Of a DNA stretch of 64,000 bases, positions 39,817 through 50,589 are shown in pieces. The notes beneath the pieces were generated by a model. That model searched no databases. It was given only the letters and a program-made list of their open reading frames with translations, and was not told the origin of the DNA. The stretch lies in contig BLLK01000057.1 of assembly GCA_021927905.1 (NCBI GenBank), positions 620,001 to 684,000 on the forward strand. Direction: 5' to 3'. Made by a program: the position numbers and the translations under genes. Numbering within the stretch: position 1 is the first letter of the stretch; each line of letters begins with the position of its first letter. Source of the stretch: Chaetoceros tenuissimus. Taxonomy: Eukaryota; Bacillariophyta; Thalassiosirophyceae; Chaetocerotales; Chaetocerotaceae.

Positions 39817-40812
39817 TTATTCTTCTATGTTAGAATACTTTCTTTTGCATCCTTGTTCGTTTGCCTCTTCCTTCTTTTCATTTCGCTTGGCGTTTGACTT
39901 TGCATTACTTTCCATTTTCTCTCCAATCCAATATAATGCTTCTTGTTCTGCTTCGTCATCACTCATCTTATGTTCGATCATCCAATACTGTTTACATTTT
40001 TTACGATGTTCATAAAATGCACGTGGTAACGTTCTATTTTGTAGTACTTCCTTTGACTTGATTGTCTTTTCCAAGCAGTAGGAACAGAGAACACCTTTAC
40101 TAGTGGCTAGCTGAATGGTATTGTCATTCAACCCCTCTTCCGGCATATCCTTTGGAGCTATCATGAAGTAGAATCTGAAATTTGTTTTCTGGTATTCTCC
40201 ACCGGCATGATAACAGCGATCATTAAATAGAAGCATAGCTTTCGGGCTCAAACCAATGATATGTTCAACTCCTTCATTGCCTTCAATTTTTACTGAAACA
40301 GTAGTACCCTCCATGAGGGACAGAATGATGTAATATCGCTTGTACCGCTTGTTGTACTTGTTGTCATAATGATGAATTTGTTTTTTGCATTTTGGTAATG
40401 AACACAAAATGGCAAATTGTTTCACTTCCAATTCGTCGGTGGAATTTGAGTCCACTTCTTTTTGGACCTTTTTCACCGCCTGCAAAACTTTCCTTTCGAT
40501 TGCCTTGTAAAAATCTCGTTGCTGCATCATTTCTAGCTTACCGTTCCAAGCTAGGCGTTTCTCTTCACTTTTCTTCTTCTCGTACTCAGTTTGTCTAATC
40601 ACAATACACTCACTTACATCATCCAATACATCTTTCTTCTTGTTGTTCTTCTTGCTGTTGTTGCTGTTCTTCTTCTTCTTGTTTTTGTTCTTCTTTTGAC
40701 TTTTATCGAATAGATTTTTACAGAATGTTATAGCCTCTGTAATGTGTGTATCGTTGATTTTTGTAAGTGTAAAGGACTTACAGTTGAGATATGGCTCGCC
40801 TATGTCAGCCAT
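39817..40812 (-). CDS. Putative Fe(II)/2-oxoglutarate dioxygenase-like protein with Cys/His finger
   Basis: 331 residues are encoded from the ATG at 40812; the frame extends 5 codons upstream only through a GTG. Residues 40-60 are a Lys/Asn run. A double-stranded beta-helix-like region spans about residues 140-218: CKKQIHHYD supplies an HxD motif (H148, D150), YHAGGEYQKTNFRFYF supplies the distal His (H202) and the 2OG-anchoring Arg (R213). This arrangement is known from 2OG oxygenases of the prolyl-hydroxylase or phytanoyl type. It is followed by a possible zinc site (CSYC at 243-246, then EHRKKC). The C-terminus is basic. Substrate unknown; the assignment rests on motifs only. Confidence 0.55.
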   Translation of the reverse strand: MADIGEPYLNCKSFTLTKINDTHITEAITFCKNLFDKSQKKNKNKKKKNSNNSKKNNKKKDVLDDVSECIVIRQTEYEKKKSEEKRLAWNGKLEMMQQRDFYKAIERKVLQAVKKVQKEVDSNSTDELEVKQFAILCSLPKCKKQIHHYDNKYNKRYKRYYIILSLMEGTTVSVKIEGNEGVEHIIGLSPKAMLLFNDRCYHAGGEYQKTNFRFYFMIAPKDMPEEGLNDNTIQLATSKGVLCSYCLEKTIKSKEVLQNRTLPRAFYEHRKKCKQYWMIEHKMSDDEAEQEALYWIGEKMESNAKSNAKRNEKKEEANEQGCKRKYSNIEE

Positions 40813-41299
40813 GATTCCATCAAGCACTCCTTGTTGTGATCCAACTAATAAGTTTGGAGTAAACGTATTCTATGTGCACTGCGAACTTTTTTAGAATTTG
40901 CGAACTTCATCATCGCCAAAAGTCCTAGCTAGATAGGTTCTAAAAACCTTTATGGCTAGCCTATAATATTAGTTGGTTGGGCTTTATCGTCTGTCCTTCA
41001 ACTTTCAACTCTAACCCTTCGCACCACTGCGTATCTACGTACGAGTATTTTTAAAAGCAGCCAGAGGAGATGAATACCGATGCTACTACTATTCTACACA
41101 ACTATTTCATGTATGTATGAGCAAAGAAGAACTGAGTAAAGATGACTTTTCCTCTGTATTTGATAGTCATGGAGGCAAGGGAATGGAAAGTTCTCCAGAG
41201 ACCTCTTGGCATGTCAGTGACGAGCCTGTGAAATAGATCTCAGCCGACAGCGAAGTAAGGTGAGCTCGAAGAAGGCAACAAACTTGGCGGTTTGATTTC
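40813..41299. other. Spacer, no gene seen
   Basis: Upstream region of the oxygenase-like gene; it contains no clear element. Confidence 0.45.
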
Positions 41300-44200
41300 A
41301 TTGTTAAAATAAGTTATCTATAAGTTTATCATATCTCATTGATATATTTCTTAATCTGAAGCTCCCGCACATGATCAAATAAGTCACTGAAAGTTTTGAG
41401 CAAAGCAAGAAGGACAACAATTCTATATGGCTCGAATCAGTAAAGATAATTCCAACAAGAGCATCCAGAATTTCATGAAGAGTGCTAAGTGTAATATTAA
41501 CCACAGACTTCTAAACAATACCTACTGCACATATGCCTTTTCAGCTTGACGAATAGCTTCTTCAGTAGATAACAAATTGATGAGCCTTTTGAGAATCTCG
41601 TTGGTCTTGTGGTCTTGGCAACATATATTTTGTCATTCAAATGGCTCGTTGTAGATCCTAGAGCCAGCAACCTGGGTATGATGTATGATCTGGATAACCA
41701 CATGCCAAGGCATTCACAATTTCATGAAGTTTGAGTGCGAGGTGTAACACTAATCATAACTGCTGCTTATCTTGTCAAATCACAGAGTAGTATGACTTCT
41801 TTGGCGATTACGGTTGCTAAGAAAACATGCCTTTTCAGCTTAATAAATAGCTTCTTACTCGAAAGCAGATAATAGATTGATGAGCATTTTGAGAATCTTG
41901 TTGGTCTTGTCAACGTGTACTTTGTCATTCAAACAGATTGCTGCAGATCTGAGTGCAATAGCAAACCTTCCTTTATTTTATCAGTAGCATCAAGCCCTTT
42001 TTCATTTCGTGAATTTCCAAGGCAAGAAGTACCAGCCTTACCATATTTTAAAGTTTTCGCTAGAAGCAGAAGCAAGAAGTCCATTACCCCTTTAGGTGAA
42101 TTACTCCTAAGCTCAGCCTTGATATCTTTATTCTCTATGAAGCTTCTCCACTACCAGATTAGTTTTTAGAAGTTTAGGATGAGCTTCAGTAAGCGCAGGA
42201 AAGTAGTCATTTCATGAAAATAATTCTACAACTCATGACTCCCAATGCACCATATTCACCAAGACGAGTAGCGAACTCAGATGCAGATGCTTCTTTCGGC
42301 AAGTATAAACATCAAAAAGAGCCTTGGTTGGAGTTGGTATTTGGTATGCAATGGAATGATCATGACTGAGTACATCAAGCACTGTTGCGCCCATATCTTT
42401 GAGAAGATCTTTCACTAGCCCATCTATACCAATGAGTTCTGCATGTCTTTCCAAAATCTTGAGTGCGTCTTCACATCCAGAAATTGTTCTTGGTCTAGTG
42501 AGAGCTGCACGAAGGATTGGAAACAAGAAAGCGAGGGAGTTTCCGTTTCCACTCAAAGTATCACTGTAGTCTTTCATTTCGGTCTATTATTACAACTTCC
42601 ACGAGATTCGTTGCATCTCTATCTTTGACTCTCCTCTGCACAAGCATTAGAGCCTTTGCTACATCCTCAGTTCCTTATTTCATACACACAGCTTGTCCAT
42701 GTAAATACTACAGGAAACATCTCCCATAAAATTTTACAGACATTCACTCCCAAAGCCTTTTAGAAATTTGCATCAGAAGCCAAACCTTACAAACAGAGAA
42801 AACCATCAGTGTGGGATACATGTTTGGAATGTTTTTACTTCTTAATAGCAGCATCTACAATCTCCTTTAGACCATTGATAAAGTTATTCCCTTCCACCTT
42901 TTTTATAATGTGTTGACCAGTATAGCATGAAAAGTAGAATATTCCATGAATTTGATCAAATTTCCCAAGTAAATTGTACTTCCGACAAAAATAAGCTCTC
43001 GGTATCCTTTCGAAGTTCGAAGTAGCAGTAGATTTAGTCTCACTTTCAGCTTAAAAAGACTGTATCCAATGTAAAAGAGCAAGATTAATCGCTTCCTTTC
43101 TTTGCAGATCCTAACTTCACCATTGCCTCTGACACTTGCAATTTAGCCGTATATTCAATTTGATGTTCTGCTATAGTTGCCAAAGTATTGTAATTGTATA
43201 ATCCAAGACAATGTATCGCTGTCGTCACCTTTGTATCCGAAGCAAGAAGTCCATTACTCTCTTTTCTGTATCAATTGCTATAAAGTCATGAAGAGAACTA
43301 CTAGCTGTAGAACAAAAATTTAATATCTTCAAGCCCATACACTATTAGAAAATCCTTTGACAATGAGGTCGACAAAGCTGTAAAAACAAACCGAATATCG
43401 TCGCAAGCTTATTCAACTCTCCAGCAACAGGCACAAACTGAGACATGAGGTCATCATGATCAATTGTTCTCTCTTTCATTTTTGGTGAGAATGTGTGAAG
43501 TTGACGACTTCAAGTCTGGAAGTAGGATAGGAAGTTACATGACAAAGCAATAAGTAGCCGCACAATTTCGTAACCTACGATAAGTTCAAACTATTTGTCT
43601 ACTTCCAAAGCTCTTTCTGCTTCAACTTTGATATCTTCATTCTTTGCGAAGCAATCGACAAAGATGGGACTCTGCATGATGGGATTAGTTTTTATTATTT
43701 AGGATGCGCTTCAACAATCACAGCAAAAGTAGTCATGTAGGCAATTCTTCACCTCTTGACTCCCTATGCAACAGACTCACTACGAAGAGTACGAGCTAAG
43801 ATGCAGATGGCTTCTTTCTACTAGTATAAACAGCCTCAAGTACCATGAATAAGCCGCGAGATTCTTTCTTCTATTTCTCTCAGCAGTGTATTCCTAGATC
43901 TTTCCCTTATGATATCCTTGGTACGACATGCTGATTCTTTTTTCACTGCAAGATCTTTCCTGATTTGAAGCTCCCACTCTTCATCTTCCGACAATTTTTT
44001 GCCCTTGTTTTGATCCTTGATAATGACATTCTTTGGGATATACAATTCCCTTCCTTGGAATAATACAGTCAAACATTTTCCACCGATAAATATTCAATCT
44101 TTTCTCTAGCTGCAGATAATTGCGCTGCAACCTTGTTGTTTGTCTATTCCTTAACACATAGATTCCAAGCAAAGATACATGCTTTCGACTGCTGTACAAA

Positions 44201-44460
44201 CGTTCCAATGCTGATTGTAGCTTCGTCAGATTCTTTGGGCATTGCTCATCAAACAACTATAGAATCATTTCAGTCACTACGGATGTGAAGCTCCTCATTG
44301 TCTGAATCTGGAAGTGTACCAGCAAGTGCCAATGCTATACAATTTGTAAAAGCATCTGACAAGTGTGTCTCCTCGTGCAAGAGGATCTGTAAGTTCTTCA
44401 TAGTGAGTCTCTGCAAATTTCCAAACTCCAAAAGCAAAGGAGAAGACAACAAGCTACTTT
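41300..44460 (-). pseudogene. Decayed GCN1-like (translational activator, HEAT-repeat) gene copy
   Basis: Pieces in family order on the minus strand resemble eukaryotic GCN1. From the N-terminal side these are an ETHLSDAFTNCIALALAGTL stretch (44.3-44.4 kb), LYIPK followed by SEDEEWELQIRKDLAVKK (43.9-44.0 kb), VAGELNKLA, then LAFLFPILRAAL, RTISGCEDALKILERHAEL and ATVLDVLSHD (42.2-42.6 kb). After those comes DKVHVDKTNKILKMLINLL with AEKACF at about 41.85 kb, with a second copy of that last part at about 41.55 kb. Frames change many times, so it is a pseudogene. GCN1 normally works with GCN20 to activate the kinase GCN2 at stalled ribosomes. The 5' part of the gene is missing. Confidence 0.6.
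41515..41960. repeat. Tandem duplication inside the GCN1-like relic
   Basis: A segment with TGCCTTTTCAGCTT and TTGATGAGC and TTTTGAGAATC and TTGGTCTTG occurs at about 41525-41660 and again at about 41828-41950, roughly 300 bp apart, in diverged copies. Confidence 0.65.
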
Positions 44461-44470
44461 CAGTTCCCGT

Positions 44471-44537
44471 TCAGTGGGGGATAATCAAGTTGAATCACCA
44501 GGAAAGGTGAAACAGACAGGACCACCGGCCACCTTTT
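44471..44537 (-). repeat. Dispersed repeat, inverted partner of 7741-7808
   Basis: Read as reverse complement, AAAGGTGGCCGGTGGTCC through GATTATCCCCCACTGA matches 7741-7808. It sits just outside the recognisable end of the GCN1 relic. Confidence 0.75.
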
Positions 44538-44817
44538 TAAAGGGAATTCAGAGCATGCTGCCTTCTCCCCGCTTCCAGAGTGAGGAAAAGTGCAGAGACT
44601 TACCATTAGAAATTTAGGTGTTGGTAGAGGAAGTTTGGAACATTGTGTTTAGTTAGTTTGTATTTTTATGTGTGAAATGTTTTCGTTTTGGAATATCCCG
44701 TTTGTGAATAGAAAAATGATCGTTATATCATGTACGTACGTATGTGCTTATCAAATAAATCTATTACTTTGCGGGACTGATTCTTGTCTTTGGCCCCCCT
44801 TTTACCCCCCTTTCAAT

Positions 44818-45109
44818 AATGTGATTCGAAAAAGTTCGAATAGCCGCAACCACATAGTCTAGAGAGCTCAAAAGAAGTTATTATGATTAGTTCTATCCTA
44901 GATGTAACAATGGTTGCTGCACATGTTGTGTTCAGAATTGTGTTGGAAGTGTTCTTAATAAAGAGGTATCCTCGGATAGGCCATTCCATAATGTCAAAAG
45001 AAGATTGTGGCGCAAATCGAATCGAAAATCAGATCGTTAGTGTTCGTTTGGACTTTTTAAATGACATCATTCAGATATAAAAAGAATACTGGCAACTTTG
45101 TCACTATCA
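44818..45109. repeat. Direct repeat, left copy (about 290 bp)
   Basis: From TAATGTGATTCG through CACATAGTCTAGAGAGC, TTCTTAATAAAGAGGTAT and ATGACATCATTCAGAT to TCACTATCA, this matches 48902-49176 in the same orientation with several small indels. It is not coding. The two copies are 4.08 kb apart. Confidence 0.8.
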
Positions 45110-45326
45110 AGCTGACCGGCCACGAGCTATAGCTGTTTAAAGTAGTAGTTTAGGGAGCAGATGAATTGTACTCAAACCACAACAATATCAGCAAACAAGA
45201 CTTGAAATTGAAGCAAATAAAGATTGAAGAAAATTAAGTTTGGAGTAATCAACTTTACGATTATATATTCAGTTTCATCATATCATGTCAGAAAGAAATT
45301 GGAGTAACAAAGAAACGTGGATGCGT

Positions 45327-45770
45327 TCAAACAAACACTTGGACTTCTCCCATCATCTCTTGAATGTATCTTCTATAAAATGTGAGCTCATTTAGGTCAA
45401 TAATATCAACATTGCTGAATGTATTAGCCTCAAGATATTGAGCTGGAGTCACGCAAATAGCATTCTTCTTGTAATAGAAGTCTTGCAAGAAATCTTTCTT
45501 ATTATCTGCATCTTTGAAAGATTGATAAATGGTTTCTTCTTCCAGATTATTCAAAGCGATGGAGAGCATATACTTCGCCATTGTTAATGTCCTTGAATAA
45601 CTGATTACTTTCCTGAAGAACAGTGAAGTTTGGTTATGACAAAGCTTTGAACAGAGATGTGTCCGTCAACAAACCATCCATGACACTGTCATCATCAAGT
45701 TAAGCATCAGAAGGGAAATGACAACTTTGAACAGCTACTGCATGACCATCTGTGAATATTAGAGCAATAT
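45327..45770 (-). pseudogene. Decayed copy of LRR gene B (3478-4473), C-terminal part
   Basis: The stretch 45327-45581 keeps FLQDFYYKKNAI, VTPAQYLEANTFSNVD and YIQEMMGEVQVFV, matching the end of the protein at 3478. Further upstream, VMDGLL, NQLFKDINNGE and YALHRF are visible among breaks. The 3' flank also matches that of gene B. The N-terminal half is absent. Confidence 0.8.
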
Positions 45771-45784
45771 GCAAAAGTAATAGA

Positions 45785-46110
45785 ACATATCTAGGCAAGA
45801 GCACTCTTTTCTATGATAACAGAGAAGTACTGATGGGACTTAATGTTCAACCACTTTATGATTCGAAAGAACGCAAGAAATGGAAAGTGATCAAATTACT
45901 GCCTGGGTAAAAGATATTCCTCAATATACATTTTCAGGATGCACAAATATAGAGACTGTGATCATGCATGAAGCATCTGTAGAAGGCATTTCTTTCAGAG
46001 CTTTCTATAATTGCTCGAGCCTTTCTTCCATTAGGTTTTCAAGAAACCTTCGAAGCATATTCCTATGTGCATTCTTGGGCTTCTCATCACTTCTTGCCGT
46101 CATTCTCCTG
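45785..46110 (+). pseudogene. Decayed copy of LRR gene A (2475-3251), central part
   Basis: SLFYDN-like cap residues, then YTFSGCTNIETVIMHEASVE, AFYNCSSLSSIRFSRNL and RSIFLCAFLG match copy A almost exactly. The tail is lost after about 46110. With the minus-strand remnant next to it, the pair forms an inverted copy of the divergent A/B locus. Confidence 0.8.
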
Positions 46111-46494
46111 CAGAAAAATTACCCTTTTCCACCAGTACAGACCCTGGAAATGTGTAGCCAAACATATGACTTCCTTTCTCAGTTTATTATACTAACATAC
46201 ACCCTATTAAGACGTGATCCCATCCGATGGTGTCTTGTTCTATTAGGGCAAGTTGAATGAGATCACATGATCAGTGCAGTGGATAATCCACATTTCTTCA
46301 TCGAAAATTCCCAACGTCATTTTAACCTCTATAAAAGTAGCGCATCATAGCATGTCACGAATACAAACTCCATCACGATGTCTATATCGTGAGTCAAATC
46401 ACGCTGTCACGAACACGCTCGTATTTCTGTCCATTAGTATAGACTACAATATACTTTATACTAGAACGAAACCATAAATAATAAACACAAGAAA
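46111..46494. other. Spacer, promoter region of the gene at 46495
   Basis: No gene is seen. TATACTTTATAC and short A-rich stretches lie just before the ATG. Confidence 0.4.
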
Positions 46495-47127
46495 ATGAAA
46501 CCAACAAGCTCTAGCAGCAAACATTCAACTGCAGGAGGTGATACAGACTCCTTCTTTACACCAGTTGCAAGTGGAACCGAGACTGGAGGAGGCACAGGAG
46601 ATACAGCCAATTTCTTTACAGCAGTTGCAAGTTCTACCCGAAATGAAAATGTGGATACTTCACGTAGAGACTCTACTTCTAGTACATCTTCTGCATCTGT
46701 TGCATCTTCTGGTGAAAGTGGAAATGCTGAGCCTTCACTTGGAGACTCTACACCAGCCGTAGCTGACACTGCACATGAAAGTGAGTTCCTGCTTAGACGT
46801 GAGCCAGAGACACCTGCTGTTGAAAGAGATGTGTCTGAGACTCCAGAGGCTCCAGTAGAAAGAGCACTTAGAGTTAGTCCTGAGCTTCCAAAAGAATATC
46901 AGACAAAAGTAGAATTCTTGACTAGACGCAGCCCAAATGTTGATATCATTGAAGATGATTCGGGTGAAGATGATTCCTCCAAATGTAATACATCCTTTGA
47001 AACACCTGTTAGGAGATCTTGCAACATTCGTGTAACCCCTGTCAATAATATGTTGGCTGCTATGAATCTTAACGAGGGCTGCAAATGTGACAAGCAAAAC
47101 TCATGTACAGATTGCATTAAACACTAA
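46495..47127 (+). CDS. Hypothetical low-complexity Ser/Thr/Glu-rich protein
   Basis: 210 residues are encoded from the ATG at 46495. Most of the protein looks disordered. It opens with a twice-repeated motif (DTDSFFTPVASGT, then DTANFFTAVASST), followed by Ser-rich and Pro/Glu-rich stretches (PETPAVERDVSETPEAPVE) and an acidic IIEDDSGEDD. The last 15 residues are Cys-rich (CKCDKQNSCTDCIKH), a possible small metal-binding end. No relative is recognised. The frame is intact and its codon pattern looks genuine, but expression is unproven. It lies between the two direct repeats. Confidence 0.5.
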   Translation: MKPTSSSSKHSTAGGDTDSFFTPVASGTETGGGTGDTANFFTAVASSTRNENVDTSRRDSTSSTSSASVASSGESGNAEPSLGDSTPAVADTAHESEFLLRREPETPAVERDVSETPEAPVERALRVSPELPKEYQTKVEFLTRRSPNVDIIEDDSGEDDSSKCNTSFETPVRRSCNIRVTPVNNMLAAMNLNEGCKCDKQNSCTDCIKH

Positions 47128-48901
47128 TTGAGTTGTACGTCTCGATAAACATCTTACATGCTGATTTGAAAAGAGACCCATAAGAAGGGAGCAGATGATT
47201 TGTGCATAAGCAGTACAGCAGCACACATTAGATCTAATGAATTATTAAGTCTATAATATCTTCTAACAAAAATTCTTGCTTCTTTTTACTTCAGAGTTGC
47301 CAAGCATCAAAGCATTAGCGGTGCCGCGGCTTCTTGCCCACCTTCCATCGTAAGATCCAACAGACCTAGGAATAGTTCTTCTGCTCCTTTCTTATAAAGG
47401 AGTTTCTAGAAGACGTAAGCCTTGTGCATCTTTTTCAATATACACATTCTTGTAGTTTGACTTCAAGCTACATGATCTACTGAAATTGGAGTCTGAACAT
47501 CAATGACCGCATTGTTAGACCTCCTCATAAGGGGCATGGTGTAGGTAGTGAGAGCTAAGAACACATTAAGGGAAACGAGAGATGCCTTTTCCAGCAAGGG
47601 AAAATGTATTAACAAATAAAGTTTATATCTCTTATTCAATAGCTTGGGCTACTGAAGGAGCCAGATTCCAGCTCTCTTCTTTAGGTATTCTTATACACGT
47701 CGAACAGTGATTGAGTCCCATTGTTTTGATTGATGAGAACTCCAAATTTACTCTCTTGATGTTCCCTTTTTTGCTACTTTGTTCATAATGCCTTGTTATT
47801 TAGAAAGGTTTGTTCTCAGTTTGTTCTGATAGCTTCAAGCCATTCTTGATGGAACAATGGCATCACGAGGATAGGCAAAGATTTGGCAACATATTTTTAA
47901 ATGTTAGCCCAAGACATTACTATATCAATGATGGAAAGGATGTTAGTTTTAAAATATAGAAGAACTGAGACATTGATGTTGCTTTCTAAGAAAGATGACA
48001 AGTAGGAATGCTAATTTGTACAAGCTTTACTGCAATCTCTTTTGATCTATTTCCGCATTTGTCATTGTATCACCTCTTGTACCATCCTAATACGTACATG
48101 GATGAATAGATGACGTCATCATTAGAAATACCAAGTTTCTGCATTTTTTGCTTCGTTGACTAGAATTATAATTCTAGCATTTCATACATATTTTTATTAT
48201 TGGTCTCTCTTGTATGTGTTTGGGATTGTAGCTCATTTCTAAGTTATTTGAACACGTGAACACAAATATGTAGAAAAACTTCATGAGTTCGAAATCAAAT
48301 ATCTCCTTTTGAACGGCTTGAAAAGGCGTATTTTTTTATGATGATTGACACAATGATTTATTTAGTATATACCTTGTCTTTTATTGTGCGTTCATTGTTT
48401 CCTGAGCATTATTAAGAAAATTCTAATTTTAGAAATTCTTCATATTTACCTATGGTGTAAATGGTGGCACATAGTAAATTTAACTACAATAAGTGCAAAG
48501 AAGATGTGCCATTAGTTAGATTGAAGGTAGCTGCCACTGAAAATGAAATAACAGCATTACTTAAGAAAATATACCCATGTCCTTTGTATACATATCTATA
48601 TTTTTCATAGATTTTTTCCACGTTGGTTTAAAAGGACCCCTTCCAAAAGGGGTGACAGTAGTTTCTCCTTCTTAGATTGAGAAACGAGAAACCAAATCAT
48701 TTATTTTTGCTTTTCTTTTAATTTCAATACTTGCATTGCAAGAAAATGGCAAATAGATATATGATCATATTAGCTCTTTATCTTGGCAAATCATTGAATG
48801 AAATCCTCATATGGTTAGAGGTGTCAAGTCTACACATAGTTCAGCCTAGTTTAAAGTCCTCCTTACCTCTTGTTTTGTTCTCTAGTTCACTCTTCTTTCT
48901 C
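47128..48901. other. AT-rich spacer, possible coding relic at 47310-47560
   Basis: On the minus strand near 47.3-47.45 kb a short frame reads YKKGAEELFLGLLDLTMEGG, which looks protein-like, with broken neighbours. The remaining 1.4 kb is AT-rich and shows no gene, RNA or clear repeat. Confidence 0.35.
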
Positions 48902-49176
48902 TAATGTGATTCGAATAGCCGCAACCACATAGTCTAGAGAGCTCAAAAGAAGTTATTATGATTAGTTTTATCCTAGATGTAACAACGGTTGCTGCTTATG
49001 TTGTGTTGGGAAGTGTTCTTAATAAAGAGGTATATATCCTCTGATAGGCGATTCCATAATGTCACAAGATTGTAGCGCCAATTGAGAATCAGATCGTTAG
49101 TGTTCCTCTGGACTTTTTTAAATGACATCATTCAGATTCATAAATAAAACAAATACTAACAACTTTATCACTATCA
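48902..49176. repeat. Direct repeat, right copy (about 275 bp)
   Basis: This is the partner of 44818-45109. It lacks a 10-bp AAAAAGTTCG stretch near the start and has a short gap in the middle relative to the left copy. Confidence 0.8.
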
Positions 49177-50589
49177 TTTGTACCAGCCCATTCAGCGATC
49201 CACGAGGAACTGAGAGAAAGTAGAGACCTGTATTGAATGATTCCTGTATTGAATGAGTCCATGTGCTCATTCCATAGAAACAATCCTGTTTCAATACCCT
49301 AAATCTAAATTATATGCCCTAAATCTAAATTATACGAAGACCAAATATTGTCTAGTCCTATAGAGCTTTAATGGCACTGTTATACGGGTAGTGGCGCATA
49401 GACCTTATGTCTAAAAGATGTCATCAAAACTCCAACATACCCTGACGACGGGCCTTCGTATCATTGCCAAAAATGTTTTTCCATAGAAGCTCTCTTGATG
49501 AAACTATTACATGCTACATACACTACATTCTTTGTAAGCACGATGGATGCACAGATTAAAGTGCATGGTTTTGGGTTCCAAAGAAAATCTTGGATTGTTT
49601 TCCATAATCAAAATGTATAAATCAAAACATTGTATATTCTGAAATGATACATGAAGATTGGATGCAAATGAAATAATAACTTCGTATATGTATTGAGTTG
49701 GCTATTAGCCGCCAATTTACATGGCGTTTCCACTGAGCGCCGCGAGGAGGCTGCCACAATTAGCTCAGCAATGAAGTGCCTCACTGCCCTATTGATAACT
49801 ATGATTCCCAGATTTGGAAAAGGACGGAACAGCCCAACATCATTCATCTTTAGATAAATTTAGTCAGTCTGGCTGCGGGTAACGATGACCTAGTCCAGTC
49901 TGTCTATCACCATGCTAGAAACGTGTGATAGAAGGAGCTGTCCGAAATCCTATTCCTTTTCTCTGGGTAGTAATCAACAGGGGAAGATTGACACTAGAAT
50001 TTTTTACAATATGAAAACAACATGAGTATTATGCATAGAATAACATATCTACATACACATAATCACATCATCTCCATCAGAGACAAAGCATGCACTGATC
50101 AGGTACAGCATCATACAAGTAACAACAACAATCTGCACAAAGACTTCAATGATGCAACATCATGTGAAATACTGCAGCAGATAACATACCGTAATGACAA
50201 TAACGGCATACAAAGTGGAAAGGTGAGATACAACATCAAACCTACCACTACTAGAGACACCAAGCTGTGTATCACTCAAACAATAGTGATTACAAACACA
50301 GTGGCATACAAAACAGAATTGACAAGTATAGTGTAGTAGAGAGATGCAACATCGACAACTACCAACACTGGCAAACCGAGAAGTGTAATCACTCAAAGCG
50401 ATGACAAAATTCGGCATGAATCCATGTGATTCGAAATCACTGGATAGATTGCAAAATACTTATACATCAAATGTCTCAAACCATTATCAAGTAGAAGTAT
50501 GATTCCAAAGAATGACTTGGCAGCTCAACACTTGAACCACTAAGTCAGACCTCGAACAAAGTTTTGCAACAGGTATATATCTCAAAGAT
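49177..50589. other. Spacer, no gene supported
   Basis: Degenerate repeats of about 110 bp (AGATRCAACATC, YACCAMYACT, AAGYTGTGTATCACTCAAA) lie at 50.2-50.4 kb. A hairpin with one bulge (ATCCATGTGATT with AAATCACTGGAT) is at about 50421-50447. On the minus strand near 50500-50560 there is a weakly tRNA-like stretch, not supported as a gene. Confidence 0.4.

Noticed and set aside
44818-49176. Complete LTR retrotransposon
   Set aside because: The direct repeats enclose LRR relics and a low-complexity gene, with no polyprotein parts, and no TG...CA ends or primer site were seen.
50022-50336. 104-codon plus-strand frame
   Set aside because: Its repeats look like DNA-level tandem repeats, composition is biased to Thr/Ile/Asn, and no partner frame or homologue is recognised.
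50500-50560. tRNA gene on the minus strand
   Set aside because: A stretch like GACTTAGTGGTTCAAG recalls an A box, but no matching B box, acceptor stem or clean anticodon arm is present.
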